DNA of 18,500 nucleotides from NCBI GenBank assembly GCA_905221605.1, contig CAJNDS010002666.1, positions 64,001 to 82,500 of the forward strand, given 5' to 3'. This DNA comes from Symbiodinium natans (Eukaryota > Sar > Dinophyceae > Suessiales > Symbiodiniaceae). Made by a program: the position numbers and the translations under genes. Shown here in pieces: positions 1 through 9,889 of the stretch (positions within the stretch are counted from its first letter, which is position 1; each line of letters starts with the position of its first letter). The notes under the pieces were generated by a model. That model saw only the letters and a list, made by a program, of their open reading frames with translations, searched no databases and was not told the origin of the DNA.

Positions 1-2910
1 TCTTCCGTAGCGAGCGGCCTCTGGGGGGGAGTGAGGAAGCCGAGCCTCTGCCAAGCTCGCTGTATGAAGTCTTGGAGCCATCACTTCTTGCGCAAGCTCC
101 TCCATGGTCATCCACCTTCCCACCGAAAGCTTGTCACAAAGCGTCAGCTTAACTGGCAGAGCCGGCGCCTGAAAACACGCTTGCGGTCATCGACTATCTT
201 GGACACCTCGTTGAGGACGTCCTGTGTCAAATGCCGGACGTTGGCTTGATGAACTCTGGATGCAGTCTTGAAAGCCACTGTGTGTTTTTCCTGCTTTCCG
301 GTCTACCAGTATGGTTCGCATAGGCTGCATCGTCTTCGTGCCACAAGGGAAATGGTTGAGATTTTGCGTGACAACAACGCAACAAGCTGCAACTCCGAAA
401 AAAAACTTCTTCAAATGCGCACGAACATCGGCGACTCTACGGGTAACACGAATCTCGCACTGCATAGGCTCAGGCAGCAGACTTTGCAGAACAAAGAAAT
501 GATGTGTATGAACTACGCAGTACTCCCTTTCAAAGGGCGAACGATAACTCCGCGTGTCCATGACTCACACACTCGCTTAGGTGCCAGGCGCATTTGAAGG
601 CCCACGAGCATCAAGATGTGTCCGAAAATCGCAAATGGCACTTGCAGCAGGGGCCAAATCGCGAGCTCGCCTAGGTCCCTTGCACATTCTGCACTGAATA
701 TCGCGCTCCTGCCTAGGTTTGCAGTATTCCATGTCGCGAAAACGTGGTGGGGAAGCACTTTCAGGAATTTTGGACTTGGATAGGTTGGCTTGGCTTGCTG
801 TTTGAGAATGAGTTTGTGGGCATGAAGCTTTGATGTCCTCGGGAACATACGGCACACAAAGCATGTACAGGAAGTACTCGTGAATGTCGTTGTAGAAGAG
901 CCGTGGTCCATCATCGAGCAGCTGCAAGTGAGCCCACTCCTTCAAGGCTGTTGCTGAGGCTCGAACCCTTAAAAAAAATCCTTGGATCACGTTTTAAATT
1001 TACGTAAAATCATGTTCACGACCTCGCTCGCTCTGAGCATGAGCGGCAGGTTGGCCAGGCCCTTAGATGGGCCAAGGGCTGGAGATCGCAGAGCATTCTT
1101 GCAGCAAACCTTCGTTTAACGTTCCCGGTCCTGGGCGCCCTGCTTGGTACAACTCTCGGAGCTGAGCTGGCGCGCTGTCGCCCTCCAGCTTCAAGGCCTT
1201 GGCACACCATGCACACCCATACTCTTCTGAGAGCTGAGACTCAGGCTTTTCGCTGCCTTACAGTATCAAAAGGAGGCAAGCCACGCACCCAAACAAGCCA
1301 TAGGTCTCCTTGGCGAACTTTCGGCATGCGCCTCAGAATGCAACCGCTGACCGACCCCGCCCCTTCATGTGCATACGTCCACCCAAGCATACCCAAACCA
1401 CGACTAGGCACAAGTGCTTGCAAACTCTTCCGGGAACTTCTTCCGGCCCCCGAAGTCATACCATCGCACGCCCTTCTTCTTCCCGCTCTGCGGCTGCCAA
1501 AGAAGGACACGTGCCTGGCCTAAGAGCTTTCAGTTTCGAGAGCCTCCTTGGGCAGTTGCCATTGCTGTCAGCGGAAGGGGGAGACCAGGTTTACCGGGAA
1601 GCTGAGGCTGAGGTCAGGGCCGTCTTCCAGCCTTGTCACTGGGAGGACTCCAGCTCCTTCGCACTTCGCAAGAGCCAAAAGCAGCCAAAAGCAGTACTGG
1701 GCTCTCTGAACCGTAAAGATGTGATGTCATGACTAGGTTCGTGACCTTGGTAGGTGCTGACTTCGCCTTTGCCAGGCGTGCGGTACTTCTTGGGCATCTT
1801 TGCCTGCACATCGGGCAGTTGTTGGAAGTTCTGGGGTGTGGGCCGGCTTCTGCCTGCGGGTACACGGCAGCCACTCCACCGAAGGAGAGATTTTCCATGG
1901 ACTTGGAGGCCACCATTCCACCTTTGGGACGGCGCAGAGCAGGTACCGACGAAAGGTGAAGATTTGCGAAATGCCGGGCTTTTTCTCTCGAGAACACCCT
2001 GGTCCAGCAACGTTACTAGTCCCTCCCCTTTTGCATCGTTGGCGCTGTCGTCATTTCGCTCCTGTAGGGCAACTGCCCTACGATTGTCAACCTGTTCAGA
2101 GATGTCATCAGATGTCATCCACCAGCCTTCCGCCTTTGCTTTCCCTTTGTCGGCCACTGCCCACTCCCTGCCTCCACCATGTCTCACGGACTTCGCGGAC
2201 AGCTGCAGCGACGTGGAGCTAGGCTCTGTTGGCCAAAAGGGGCTGCGAGCTCAACTAAGCAGAACAACTGGTCTCTCAGATGCTCTATGAGTGCCCTCTA
2301 ATCCGGACATGTGATCTTGACGGCCTCTGACAGAGGCATTCGTCACTCCTTCCTCTGAGCTCTGCACGGTCTCTCGATCGGAGCCTGTGGGGACGGCTGC
2401 ACGAGCAAAGGTCCAACTCAATCCAACGTCATGCCAATGTGCCAATACCAATGCGGGAAGATCCTGAGGCTGCCACCGACGCGAGACTGCCGTGCCATTT
2501 GTTGAATCCTGTGGGCTGACCGCACCGGCTCTGAGGCTCTTGCATGCTCTTGCACCAGGCCTACTGAAGAGGTTCAAGACTGCACTCGGATGAGGTGCAT
2601 GAGAATGTCAAGTGATAAGCACAATTCCGCTAGGCTAACATGGTTCAACAACGTCTTCAGATGCAACATCTGCCATACGAGCTTCACGAGTTACACCTTC
2701 TGCCAGACGCTTCGAGCTGACGTTCTGAAGAACAGCTTTCAGCCTCAGCACATTCCCGATTTGATACGGGACACCGCAAGAAACCATCACATCAGAAACA
2801 AAACCGGTCCAGGGATTTTGGAAGTGCGGTTGCCTTTTAGCTACTGGTAAGAAACGAAGAGTACCCTGGTGTGGGTGGGCCAGAAACTTAACATTCTGCC
2901 CCAAGGGAGC
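1..2910 (-). CDS. Gene I: multi-exon gene for an unrecognised protein with a membrane segment, running off the left edge
   Basis: I do not recognise this family. Proposed minus-strand exons are 2910-2697, 1921-1875, 1830-1746, 1256-1144, 1097-1039, 967-851, 678-569, 253-181 and 115 to the window edge. Reading-frame phases agree at all eight junctions, and most islands have G/C-rich third codon positions. Four donors are GT (after 2697, 1875, 1746, 851), one is GTGAGT (after 569) and three are GC (after 1144, 1039, 181). Exon 967-851 has a T8-AAG acceptor and encodes residues such as KEWAHLQLLDDGPRLFYND. Exon 678-569 encodes a hydrophobic stretch (LAIWPLLQVPFAIFGHILML) that looks like a transmembrane helix. 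Exon 1256-1144 has a C-x2-C pair (GCAWCAK). About 310 codons are visible. The start codon was not found and may lie in a small exon between 2911 and 3219. The introns at 1874-1831 (44 bp) and 1143-1098 (46 bp) are so short that single-base frame breaks are an alternative there. Confidence 0.58.
569..678 (-). CDS. Gene I exon encoding a predicted transmembrane helix
   Basis: Between an AAG|G acceptor and a GTGAGT donor lie 36 full codons. They include a run of about 24 mostly hydrophobic residues (from LAIWPLL to LMLVGLQ) followed by basic residues (MRLAPKR). Membrane insertion is inferred from composition only. Confidence 0.58.
851..967 (-). CDS. Gene I exon with a strong polypyrimidine acceptor
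   Basis: The intron before this exon ends in eight T residues followed by AAG, and the exon opens with G GTT CGA. The exon ends at a GTATGT donor. The 38 codons between have G/C-rich third positions and include FYNDIHEYFLYMLCVP, rich in aromatic residues. The exon takes two bases from its upstream neighbour's last codon and leaves two for the next, and both flanking exons supply the matching phase. Confidence 0.6.
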
Positions 2911-3219
2911 CTGCAAGAATGGCCCTGTGTGTGCGACCCGGTTTCACAGTGTATGCCCGATGATCGACAGCCCTATTTTTGGCTTCGCAAATGCCTATGG
3001 GCTCAAAAAACAAGGCTTTGGTCAGCTCTTGACCGACCGCTCCTCCCTCTATGTACTCCCGATGACAGGCCTAGTGGTATGGCGTACTCTCTTTAAAAAC
3101 CGATTGAGAAACTTAGCATACCCTGGCTCACCCCCTCCCCCCGAGGTACATGGGGCAATGGAAACAAAGAAAGTTAATAAGGAGGGTACCCTACTGCCGG
3201 GTAAGCAGACTGCTGTAGA

Positions 3220-4101
3220 TCAGAATTCTGCAGCACGACGCGGCAAGCAAAGCACAAACAGCGCCCGGACATCTTGGATGCCGGCGCCAGCGCTGCCCTG
3301 CTCAAGCGAGGCTCGTGATTCCTGTCCGTATCACACCGGCAGAAGTAGATGTTGGGAACAAGACTGTCTTCTTTGGGGGCAGGAGTTAGAGCCAAAGGTC
3401 GGCAGACCTCGGTGAGGAGCGTCCCGATGGCCGCGAGCCTTTGCCTCTGCGAACCGACATGCATGGACCATGTTTGGTACTGTTTTTACGTGGTTGTCGC
3501 GAACGATGGGATGGAGGACAGTGGCAGTGTCTGCGGAGGCCAGCATGGCCTTTGGAGGGTGATGCTTTGCATTTCTGGGCATCGATGCAAGAAGTGATTC
3601 TGGGAGAACTTGGCGCAGTTTCAGACGACACTACAGTTTCTGAGTGGCAGATCAGGGCGCATGGCAAGAGCTGAGCCCAAGGCCGACTCGGTGCAGTGTG
3701 TCATGTGTTGGTAATACCGAACCCGCACTCATAGGCAATGCGAACTCCGACACATGTCTATAACTCATGGACACATGGCGAGGTGCTGAAGTAGGTCCTG
3801 GCGAACTGGTGAAACTTCACAAGGTCCACCTCCTGTGCAGGGTTCAGCCCATCAGCATGAAACGGGCAGTGCACCAGGCATTCAACCGTCCTCATGCTTC
3901 ATCTCGAGAAGCCAACGTTTGATCCTGAGAGGCTGAGAGGGGCCGCAACCGGAGCAATAGACCCGCGAGAATGCAGCAAGGGATAGTGCATGTAAAGGAG
4001 CCGGATTTGACAACCCAGAAAGCTTCGTGCAAGGACTAGCTTGCAGCTGAGACTGCTGCTGTCCTATTCCTAAGGCGCAGTGCTGGCAGAGCCTCACGCA
4101 T
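3220..4101 (-). CDS. Gene II: small multi-exon gene, unrecognised protein of about 111 residues
   Basis: Function not recognised. Proposed exons are 4101-4054 (ATG start, MREALPALRLRNRTAA), 3924-3898, 3832-3773, 3549-3490, 3446-3408 and 3321-3220 (TGA stop). Every junction is phase 0. Donors are GT except GC after 3898. Introns are 129, 65, 223, 43 and 86 bp. Third codon positions are mostly G or C, for example in EVDLVKFHQFARTYF and QDVRALFVLCLPRR. A candidate trans-splice acceptor (GCTGAG) lies nine bases before the ATG. The gene sits between the stop of the AAAP transporter (4768) and the first visible exon of gene I, in the same orientation. Exons may be missing, especially in the 129-bp first intron, and that intron's 3' end has a second possible reading frame (3924-3887), so the N-terminal half is the weaker part. 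Confidence 0.42.
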
Positions 4102-4767
4102 TGTAGCGGTCTCAGCGCCTTCCGAATAGCTCGGCGATCTGTTCCTTGCTTAGTTCAGTCTCGCCTCTTGGCGTGGCAAACTCCGCCAGCCAAGGCCAAG
4201 ATTGAAGCAAGCGAGCTTCTCTGGTCCCAGGCCCAAAAACGAGTCAGTAGCTCGCCGCTACCACAACCAATTGCAACCAGTCATCACCAGACCCCGAAGT
4301 GTCTCGTGGCCAGCAAAGTCACACAAGGTCACACATCTACAGGTGCATTGGCCATGAGGCACCCCGAGGTACGGCTCCAGACATCACACCTTGTGTTGGC
4401 CGTGCGGAGTCCCAATGCTTCTATGTGCTCCTATAGAACGTTCCCACCTAGAATGTTCCCACAGTGTTCCCACGTTGGCCACACTTGGGAGCTGCCTGAG
4501 ATGCGGGAGTCTCATCTCCAAGCTATGCCAAGATTATTTGCTCACTCAGCAGGTTGCGCCGTCAGGAGCAAAGGAGCAGCAAAGGCACGCGCGTGCAAGC
4601 CAAGTGGTAGTCTAGTCCAGCTACATCATGCCTTGAATTCAACCTGAAGCTTGAATCCAGGCTGCGAGCCATACTTGCCATGCACACTTGCGCAAGTGTC
4701 AAAAAAGTGTCCAGAGAGTCGACAGGCGATGTGCTCTCACATCGCGGCCGCAGTCAGAAACTTGTCC

Positions 4768-4931
4768 TCAAATAACTTTGTAGTGCACCAACAGTGCAAG
4801 CGCACCTTGCACGACACCGGTGATAATCATGATCACCTCGGCTCGGCGGAGTTTTGCGCGGCTAAACACAACATCTCTTGGTTTGACAGCCATGAAAGAT
4901 TTCTTATGCATCACTGGCAAATTGATACGGT
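4768..4931 (-). CDS. Gene III last exon with stop codon
   Basis: This frame ends in a hydrophobic helix (AEVIMIITGVVQGALALLVH) then YKVI and TGA at 4770-4768, as expected for the final AAAP helix. The 5' border at 4931 is the best phase match, but other AG sites nearby (about 4864) would also work. Confidence 0.65.
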
Positions 4932-5084
4932 CTTGCCAAGGTACGCAAAGGACTCGCAACCAGTTGCCTCGCTTTCTTCTGCGGAACTTGCTGTTGGGAT
5001 CGTTCACGTCACCACTGCCTCGGGTGCCCAGAAGAGTCACGCGACACCACGCCTGGCGCCTGGTGTCTTTACCCGTGGTGTGTG

Positions 5085-5128
<44 letters not shown>

Positions 5129-8100
5129 TGTGTGTGTGTGTGCAGAAATGCGTGAAAATGCAAGTTGCATTTGCGTCTCATCTGGATGGGTTGGTTCAGG
5201 TGCAAGAAGAAGAGCGCCGGGAAGATGAACCTGGTGCAAGATGATCTTCACACTTCTCGTGCGTGAACCTTTTAACTAGCTGGTTGGTCCGAGGATGTAC
5301 ATGACAGAAGCCTACCAAGTGCAGCAGTAGCGACATGATGGACACGCCAAGGGTGGCACCTCATGCGAAGCACCAGCCGCTAGAAGCTGTTAGACACGCG
5401 CCTCAAGGCACGTCCGGCCTTTGATCATTTTGATCACGGCGATGTCCTTGAATGCCACACCCATATACACGGAGATCCCCAGCAGCAGAATCGTCGTCGC
5501 CAAGAAGTTGTCCTGCAGAGCGAAAGAACATTGCGAGCCATGACTCTCATGATGGACTCCTCATTCCTCTTAGCAACCCTCGTAGTCCCAGCATTGCCGC
5601 ATCCCAAACGCCCTGCATTGCCATCCTCAGGGCCCTTGTCGATCAGCGCGTTGAAGGAAGAACGCATTCTCCTGTCCATCTTCGCACCCAAAGGCACGCG
5701 GTGTCAACAAGAGCCCACATTTCAGGTACTCCGCCATGTCCGCTAACACCCCAGCAGCTAAGCTCAGTTCTGAAAGGCATGCGGAAAGTTGAAGACTGTG
5801 GACACCTCAGCCAGAACCCGGCTCGCAAGGAATGGAGGAACCGACAGGGCTGCCCCCTCTGCAATCCATGTTGGGACTGTTGGGAACTTCTGGCAAGGAT
5901 CCATCATACAAAACCACGAGATTTGGATCATGGGATCATCTGGACTGTAGCCTCGATGCGAAAAGCAGCACAAGATGGCAGACTGCTCATTTGCCAACTG
6001 CCTCATCTTTGCCTCATCTTTGCCTCCTTGCACAGCCACGGGGCTCTTCAGCACATTGCCCAGCACCTTCGGCCAAGCAAGGAATACGAGTACGACCAGG
6101 AAACAGTGCCGGCTGTGCCGACGGCGGCGAGAAACTGAGAAAAGCCCTTGCTATGTTGAACACCCAAGAACTGCTGGACCCTCTTCTATGTTGTACCCCC
6201 CAGCCCACACACCCGTCGACCACAGAAACAATCGTGAACCTGAATGCTCTCACTCTCTCACTCTCTCACTCACTCACTCACTCTCTCACTCATTCACTCA
6301 CTCCTTCACTCACTCACTCTCTCTTCTTCTTCTTCTTCTTCTTCTTCTTCTTCTTCTTCTTCTTCTTCTTCTTCTTCTTCTTCTTCTTCTTCTTCTTCTT
6401 CTTCTTCTTCTTCTTCTTCTTCTTCTTCTTCTTCTTCTACTTCTACTACCCAGCGAAGAGAGCCCTGAAGGACCCCCGGCCACGACGGCCCGCTGCCCGG
6501 TTCGCTGTCACTCAGCTCTCTCTCTCTCTCTCTCTCTCTCCCGCTCTCGCCTCAGGCTCAGTCGTGCAAACAAAAGCTTTACAATCACTTCTGATTCCGT
6601 CCGACGCCTCATCGCCAAACCGGGCGAATCCAGCAAGACCGAATGCAGTGAAGAGAAGTGTGGCGATGCCGAAGGCCCAAAAGCTCACCTTGAGGTGTGG
6701 TTGGTGTGACCAGGGTATGGGGCTCCGCTTCATTTAGTGTTGACGCAAGTTCCTGTCGAATGTGCCTCCGTTTTGTTCGACTGCTTTCCCACTTGTACAC
6801 CGCAGCCCTAACAGATATCCTTGCTGAGGTATGCTGTGGTGATCCACAGTGTGTGGAACCTTTACACCGCGCCCCCTACGATGCACAGGCTGTCGAGGCA
6901 ACAAGGGCAGGACATTGCAAGACCCAGGATTCTGCCCTCGAAAAGATGTGCTTGCCACGTCTCCTTCATGTAATTCACAAAGGTTTTCTCTTTCCTGAGC
7001 TGTCAGCTGGAGCTGGGAATGAATCTGAGCAGCGTTGTTGGCCGGCCCAAATCTTTGCAACACCTGCCGAAATTCTGGCTGTCCTCCTAAAGCCAAGAAC
7101 ACATGCGAGGGCTGCGGGGACCTCGTTTCCAAAGTCGGAGCCTAGTTGCAACTCGGCATAGTAGGTCGGGGCATTGTAGTGAGCTGAGAAGGACCCATTG
7201 AACAACGCCAGCGTCTTGAACATGTCGAGCCTCACCTCGCAAAAAGGCGGCGACTTCACATCCTCACAGACCTCTGGCATTGTGCTGCATCCAAGGACTG
7301 TGCCAGCAGGAAACTCCAATTAGGCGTTTGACAGTTTCTTTTTCTTAGACCGCACCTTGACAAAGGAGCATCTACGTAAGCTCAGCCAGCTTCTCTTAAG
7401 TGGATGCTGCTGGCTGTTTGCAAGTTCGGAGTACTATCAGAACCATGCCCTCCACAAGCCCAAACGATCAACTTCTCGACCTAAGGTCATCCGTTGCAAA
7501 AAGGCCGAGTGGCATACCACATATGCTCCTGTAGAGTCTCCACGGCCTGATACTCCTCCTGAGAATGCGGAATCTGTGGATCTTCAAAACACGAATCTCA
7601 GATTTCAACGCCACGACACTTGCCCTGCAACAACATGACCAAGCAAGCAGGGCACAGCATTTGCGACCACATCGTAGAAGATATAGGCCTGATTCGAAAA
7701 AAGATACAATACTGACTCCAACGAAAATGCCATGAAGGTTCCCACTCGCATGAGGTTGTGAGTGCTGCAACAGTAACTACTTAACAGACACGGACGAAGT
7801 CTGCCCATCGCTGTTTGCGAGAGCAAGTCAGAAGCACCAGTTACATGTGCCATGTGGGATCACAACATATCACAAGTCCAACTCCGAGGGCTGCTCAGGA
7901 TGCATCGATACAGCCGTTCGGGAATATACACGGGCTAAGACGCTTAGTAAGCATGCCAGACAGAAATCTGCAGTGACATGTGCAATAGTGTGCAACGGCA
8001 TCCTGTGCCAATGGTACTCAGATACGCAAGTGACCACGAGTGCTATCAAGTGGGCAGCCGACGCAAGAGATGGCCGTGATGAAGAGGCCGACGACTGATG

Positions 8101-9849
8101 TGTACTTCAGCGGCTCCAAGTTCTCACAGGGCATGGGCTGAACACTCTGTGAACAATTCCTGCGCACGATCCCTGATCTGTCGTACTGTCGTGTTTGAAC
8201 CAGGCAACGACACGAAGCCCGACAAAATCGGACAGGCCTTGTACAAGCAAAGAGGGAAGATGCCGAAGAGGCTGATGACCTTAGTCGGGCTGCTTGTCTG
8301 AATCTGCCTTGGCTTTGACGATATGCAATGCAGCATGCCGGCAAATCCTGACAAGCCGCGAGAATGGAAGATTCTCGACGGTGGGCAAAAACCGAGTTCG
8401 GCATCAAGCCAGACGCGCTCTTGATGCAGAAGTCTCCGATCATGGTGACGTACCCTACCTCAAAGAGACACTCAGACAAAGCTCAGAGGTAGAGCGGTTC
8501 CAAAGGTTTGCGGAGACCCCAAGCCTCCCGGCCTTGCCTTTCTCGACATCTCAAACTCTCAAACTGCGTTTGCAGCAGGGTCGTGGTATGTGGTCTGGGA
8601 CAGCTACACAGCTGAAGAGAGTGTGGAAGAACAAAACCACGTCGACCGTCCTTGGGACTTGCATGGCTTGAGCTGGTACCACAAGTCCTGTCAATGTTCT
8701 AACACGTTCTGATTGGCGGATTGTGAAGCCTACCTGGCTGTTGCACACGAATAAGTTTACAACCCAAGGAGCTTTTCCGTATTCTGGCCCATGGCAGACC
8801 GCCAAAGCTCTCGGAAGGTCTTTGCCTGACTCAAGCGCAGGTTCAAGCTCTACTGGCCCAATCCAGAACACTCCACAAAGGCTGAGCAGTCCGGCGATGC
8901 AGCTCTGGACACGTCCCATATAAGCCTATGAAGCCGAGGCCATGGCTTGAGTCTTGGAGCAACAATAACCGATGAGCAGAAATCCTCGCGCAATCCGCAA
9001 ACAATCAGCCGGAGGCTCAACATCTCAGGCACATGAAATCATGTGAAGTTCAAGTCCTCCAGTGCAGACAAATGCAGAGAAAAGCATTATCAGCAGCCCG
9101 CCGAGGACGGAGGCATATTGGAAGGCCACGCAGACCTGAGCAGGTTCGCGCGATTCGCTCGATCCCTGCTTGAGCCTTTTTGCATGCCTTTGCGCTGACC
9201 TCCCGTTGATAAAAACCCGCGCAAGCTGTTCAACATCCGCACAACTTGCCAGCACTGAGTGCTGCAATAGATTCTATAGATGAAACCAACACCAGGGACG
9301 CGTCTGCTACGGAACTACGCCTTGTGGGCATGGTAACATGTTGAGGGGGACAGAATGGCCCGCCGTGGCACAGCGCCGACGAAGGCTTATGCGTCACAAC
9401 GACTACCCTGCCGCCTATCGCTCCCTCCCGCACATGAAAGGCACAGAGATTCAAGTGCTGTTGTCATGATGAGCAGTGACTAGTAAACAGGCCCCGGCAT
9501 TCAAAAGGCCAGCACCGACCATGTTCTTCAACAGGTTGATAACCTCAGACTAACGGCTGAGAATCTCCGCACGCGTGGAGATGTAGCAATGCTTAGCAGG
9601 CTTCAGCACATGCAAATGAAGCATGCCCCGAGTGAAACTCCAAGTGGGTGTCTCTCGTTGAACGGTATCTGAGCACACCACCGTTGCCGTGACCGTGGAT
9701 CCAACTTCTGCGGACTGGCGAGTCCATCTTCATATTGAACCCAAGGCATGCTTAGTAGGCTTAATAGCAGGCTTAGCACCGACATGCCACGAAACTGGGG
9801 CCTTGTTGCCATTTTTCCCCAGCAGGGGCTTCGCTAGCTCCGCTGTCAT
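4768..9849 (-). CDS. Gene III: amino-acid/auxin permease family transporter (AAAP, SLC36/SLC38-like)
   Basis: AAAP proteins are multi-spanning membrane car­riers that move amino acids, usually with H+ or Na+; substrate and membrane cannot be told here. Proposed exons: 9849-9784, 9543-9493, 9135-9031, 8825-8761, 8650-8608, 8458-8393, 8279-8238, 8122-8063, 7558-7518, 7230-7142, 7086-7047, 6683-6578, 6066-5984, 5821-5771, 5671-5617, 5512-5419, 5311-5281, 4931-4768. This gives about 416 residues, normal for the family. Family landmarks appear in the right order: a first helix (NLLKNMVGAGLLN), AFQYASVLGG, GYVTMIGDF, FGIFPLCLYK joined to NLEPLKYTSVVGL, FNGSFSAHYNAPTYYAEL, TAFGLAGFARFGDEASDG, STVFNFPHAFQ, TILLLGISVYMGVAFKDI, SVMYILGP and a last helix ending ALALLVHYKVI-stop. 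About half the donors are GC. Phases agree at all junctions except around 5418-5312, which I could not resolve. The donor after 5771 appears to be GA. The first exon begins MTAELAKPLLGKNGNK; possible spliced-leader acceptor near 9883. Confidence 0.85.
5079..5142. repeat. (GTGC)n / (GT)n microsatellite
   Basis: About 64 bp of GTGC tetranucleotides flanked by short GT runs. It lies in the proposed intron between the last two exons of the AAAP gene. Confidence 0.95.
5419..5512 (-). CDS. Gene III exon 16: late transmembrane helix
   Basis: After a pyrimidine-rich CTCTGCAG acceptor the exon encodes DNFLATTILLLGISVYMGVA and then FKDIAVIKMIK, a helix with the AAAP-type D-I-x-x-V end. Its 3' border is unresolved: the next island (5311-5281, SVMYILGP) fits the family but not the phase of the obvious GC donor. 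Confidence 0.7.
6247..6323. repeat. (CACT)n microsatellite
   Basis: Imperfect CACT/CTCT repeats that pass directly into the TTC tract. In the intron 6577-6067 of the AAAP gene. Confidence 0.93.
6322..6448. repeat. (TTC)n microsatellite, (GAA)n on the transcribed strand
   Basis: Roughly 39 uninterrupted TTC units followed by a short TAC/TTC variant end. On the sense strand of the AAAP gene this is an intronic GAA tract. Confidence 0.97.
6516..6541. repeat. (CT)n microsatellite
   Basis: About 13 CT units, some 40 bp beyond the donor of the AAAP helix-7 exon, in the same intron as the CACT and TTC tracts. Confidence 0.93.
6578..6683 (-). CDS. Gene III exon 12: helix 7 with the GF/GY-x-x-FGD motif
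   Basis: The exon reads FWAFGIATLLFTAFGLAGFA and then RFGDEASDG. This is the family's helix-7 end, where a G-aromatic pair is followed by FG(D/E) and a short polar loop. The intron downstream holds the large simple-repeat cluster. Confidence 0.82.
7142..7230 (-). CDS. Gene III exon 10: helix-6 family signature
   Basis: The exon encodes LDMFKTLALFNGSFSAHYN followed by APTYYAEL. This is the AAAP segment with a small-residue helix, an aromatic-plus-proline break and a conserved Y-x-E-L end. The previous exon (7558-7518, EEYQAVETLQEHMW) supplies two bases and this one adds G to complete a Trp codon. Confidence 0.82.
8063..8122 (-). CDS. Gene III exon 8: helix-5 region
   Basis: Twenty codons from NLEPLKYTSVVGLFITAISC. 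Joined to the preceding exon (8279-8238, VISLFGIFPLCLYK) across a GC-AG intron, it restores the AAAP hallmark of PLCL-x-K/R-NL followed by L-x-x-S. A GT donor follows in phase 0. Confidence 0.8.
9031..9135 (-). CDS. Gene III exon 3: second transmembrane segment
   Basis: Thirty-five codons encode a helix (SVLGGLLIMLFSAFVCTGG) after an AG|GTC acceptor, and end in HMISC before a GC donor. The next exon (8825-8761) opens with AKTFRELWRSAMG, matching the family's RELW/REL...ALG segment after helix 2. Confidence 0.8.
9493..9543 (-). CDS. Gene III exon 2: first transmembrane segment
   Basis: Seventeen codons between a CTGAG|G acceptor and a GC donor give VINLLKNMVGAGLLNAG. This matches the AAAP first-helix pattern of NL, a few residues, then G-x-G-x-L. 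It is in phase 0 with the next exon, whose first residues (VCVAFQYASVLGG) continue the family pattern. Confidence 0.8.
9590..9780. repeat. Imperfect short repeats in AAAP intron 1
   Basis: The motif TGCTTAGYAGGCTT occurs at about 9590 and again at about 9749, with further GGCTTA copies to 9775. On the sense strand these read as CTAAG-containing pieces, close in form to intron branch sites. Confidence 0.5.
9784..9849 (-). CDS. Gene III first exon with the start codon
   Basis: ATG at 9849-9847 opens MTAELAKPLLGKNGNKAPVS, a hydrophilic cytosolic-type N-terminus. Ending at the GT after 9784 (phase 0) joins it directly to the first transmembrane exon at 9543. A GC donor six bases later (exon end 9778) is equally in phase. 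An AG at about 9884-9883 could accept the trans-spliced leader. Confidence 0.65.
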
Positions 9850-9889
9850 GGCGCGGCTGTGGCGCGGCACACGGCGAGCCGACTGCTCT

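Noticed and set aside
1636-2187. Minus-strand frame of 183 codons as one exon
   Set aside because: Only its part at about 1830-1746 shows strong codon bias. The part upstream is better explained by another frame (1921-1875), so a single long exon is less likely.
5832-6737. Plus-strand frames of 301 and 244 codons
   Set aside because: Their length comes from the TTC and CACT microsatellites (poly-Phe, poly-Leu or poly-Ser runs), and they lie antisense to AAAP exons.
7640-7745. Minus-strand segment reading NLHGIFVGVSIVSFFESG as an extra AAAP exon
   Set aside because: It is hydrophobic and tempting, but the flanking exons already join in phase without it and it lies where the family has a loop.
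9160-9185. Possible relic of the dinoflagellate spliced leader (CTTGAGCC...)
   Set aside because: Only about eight bases match, which is expected by chance in a window of this size.
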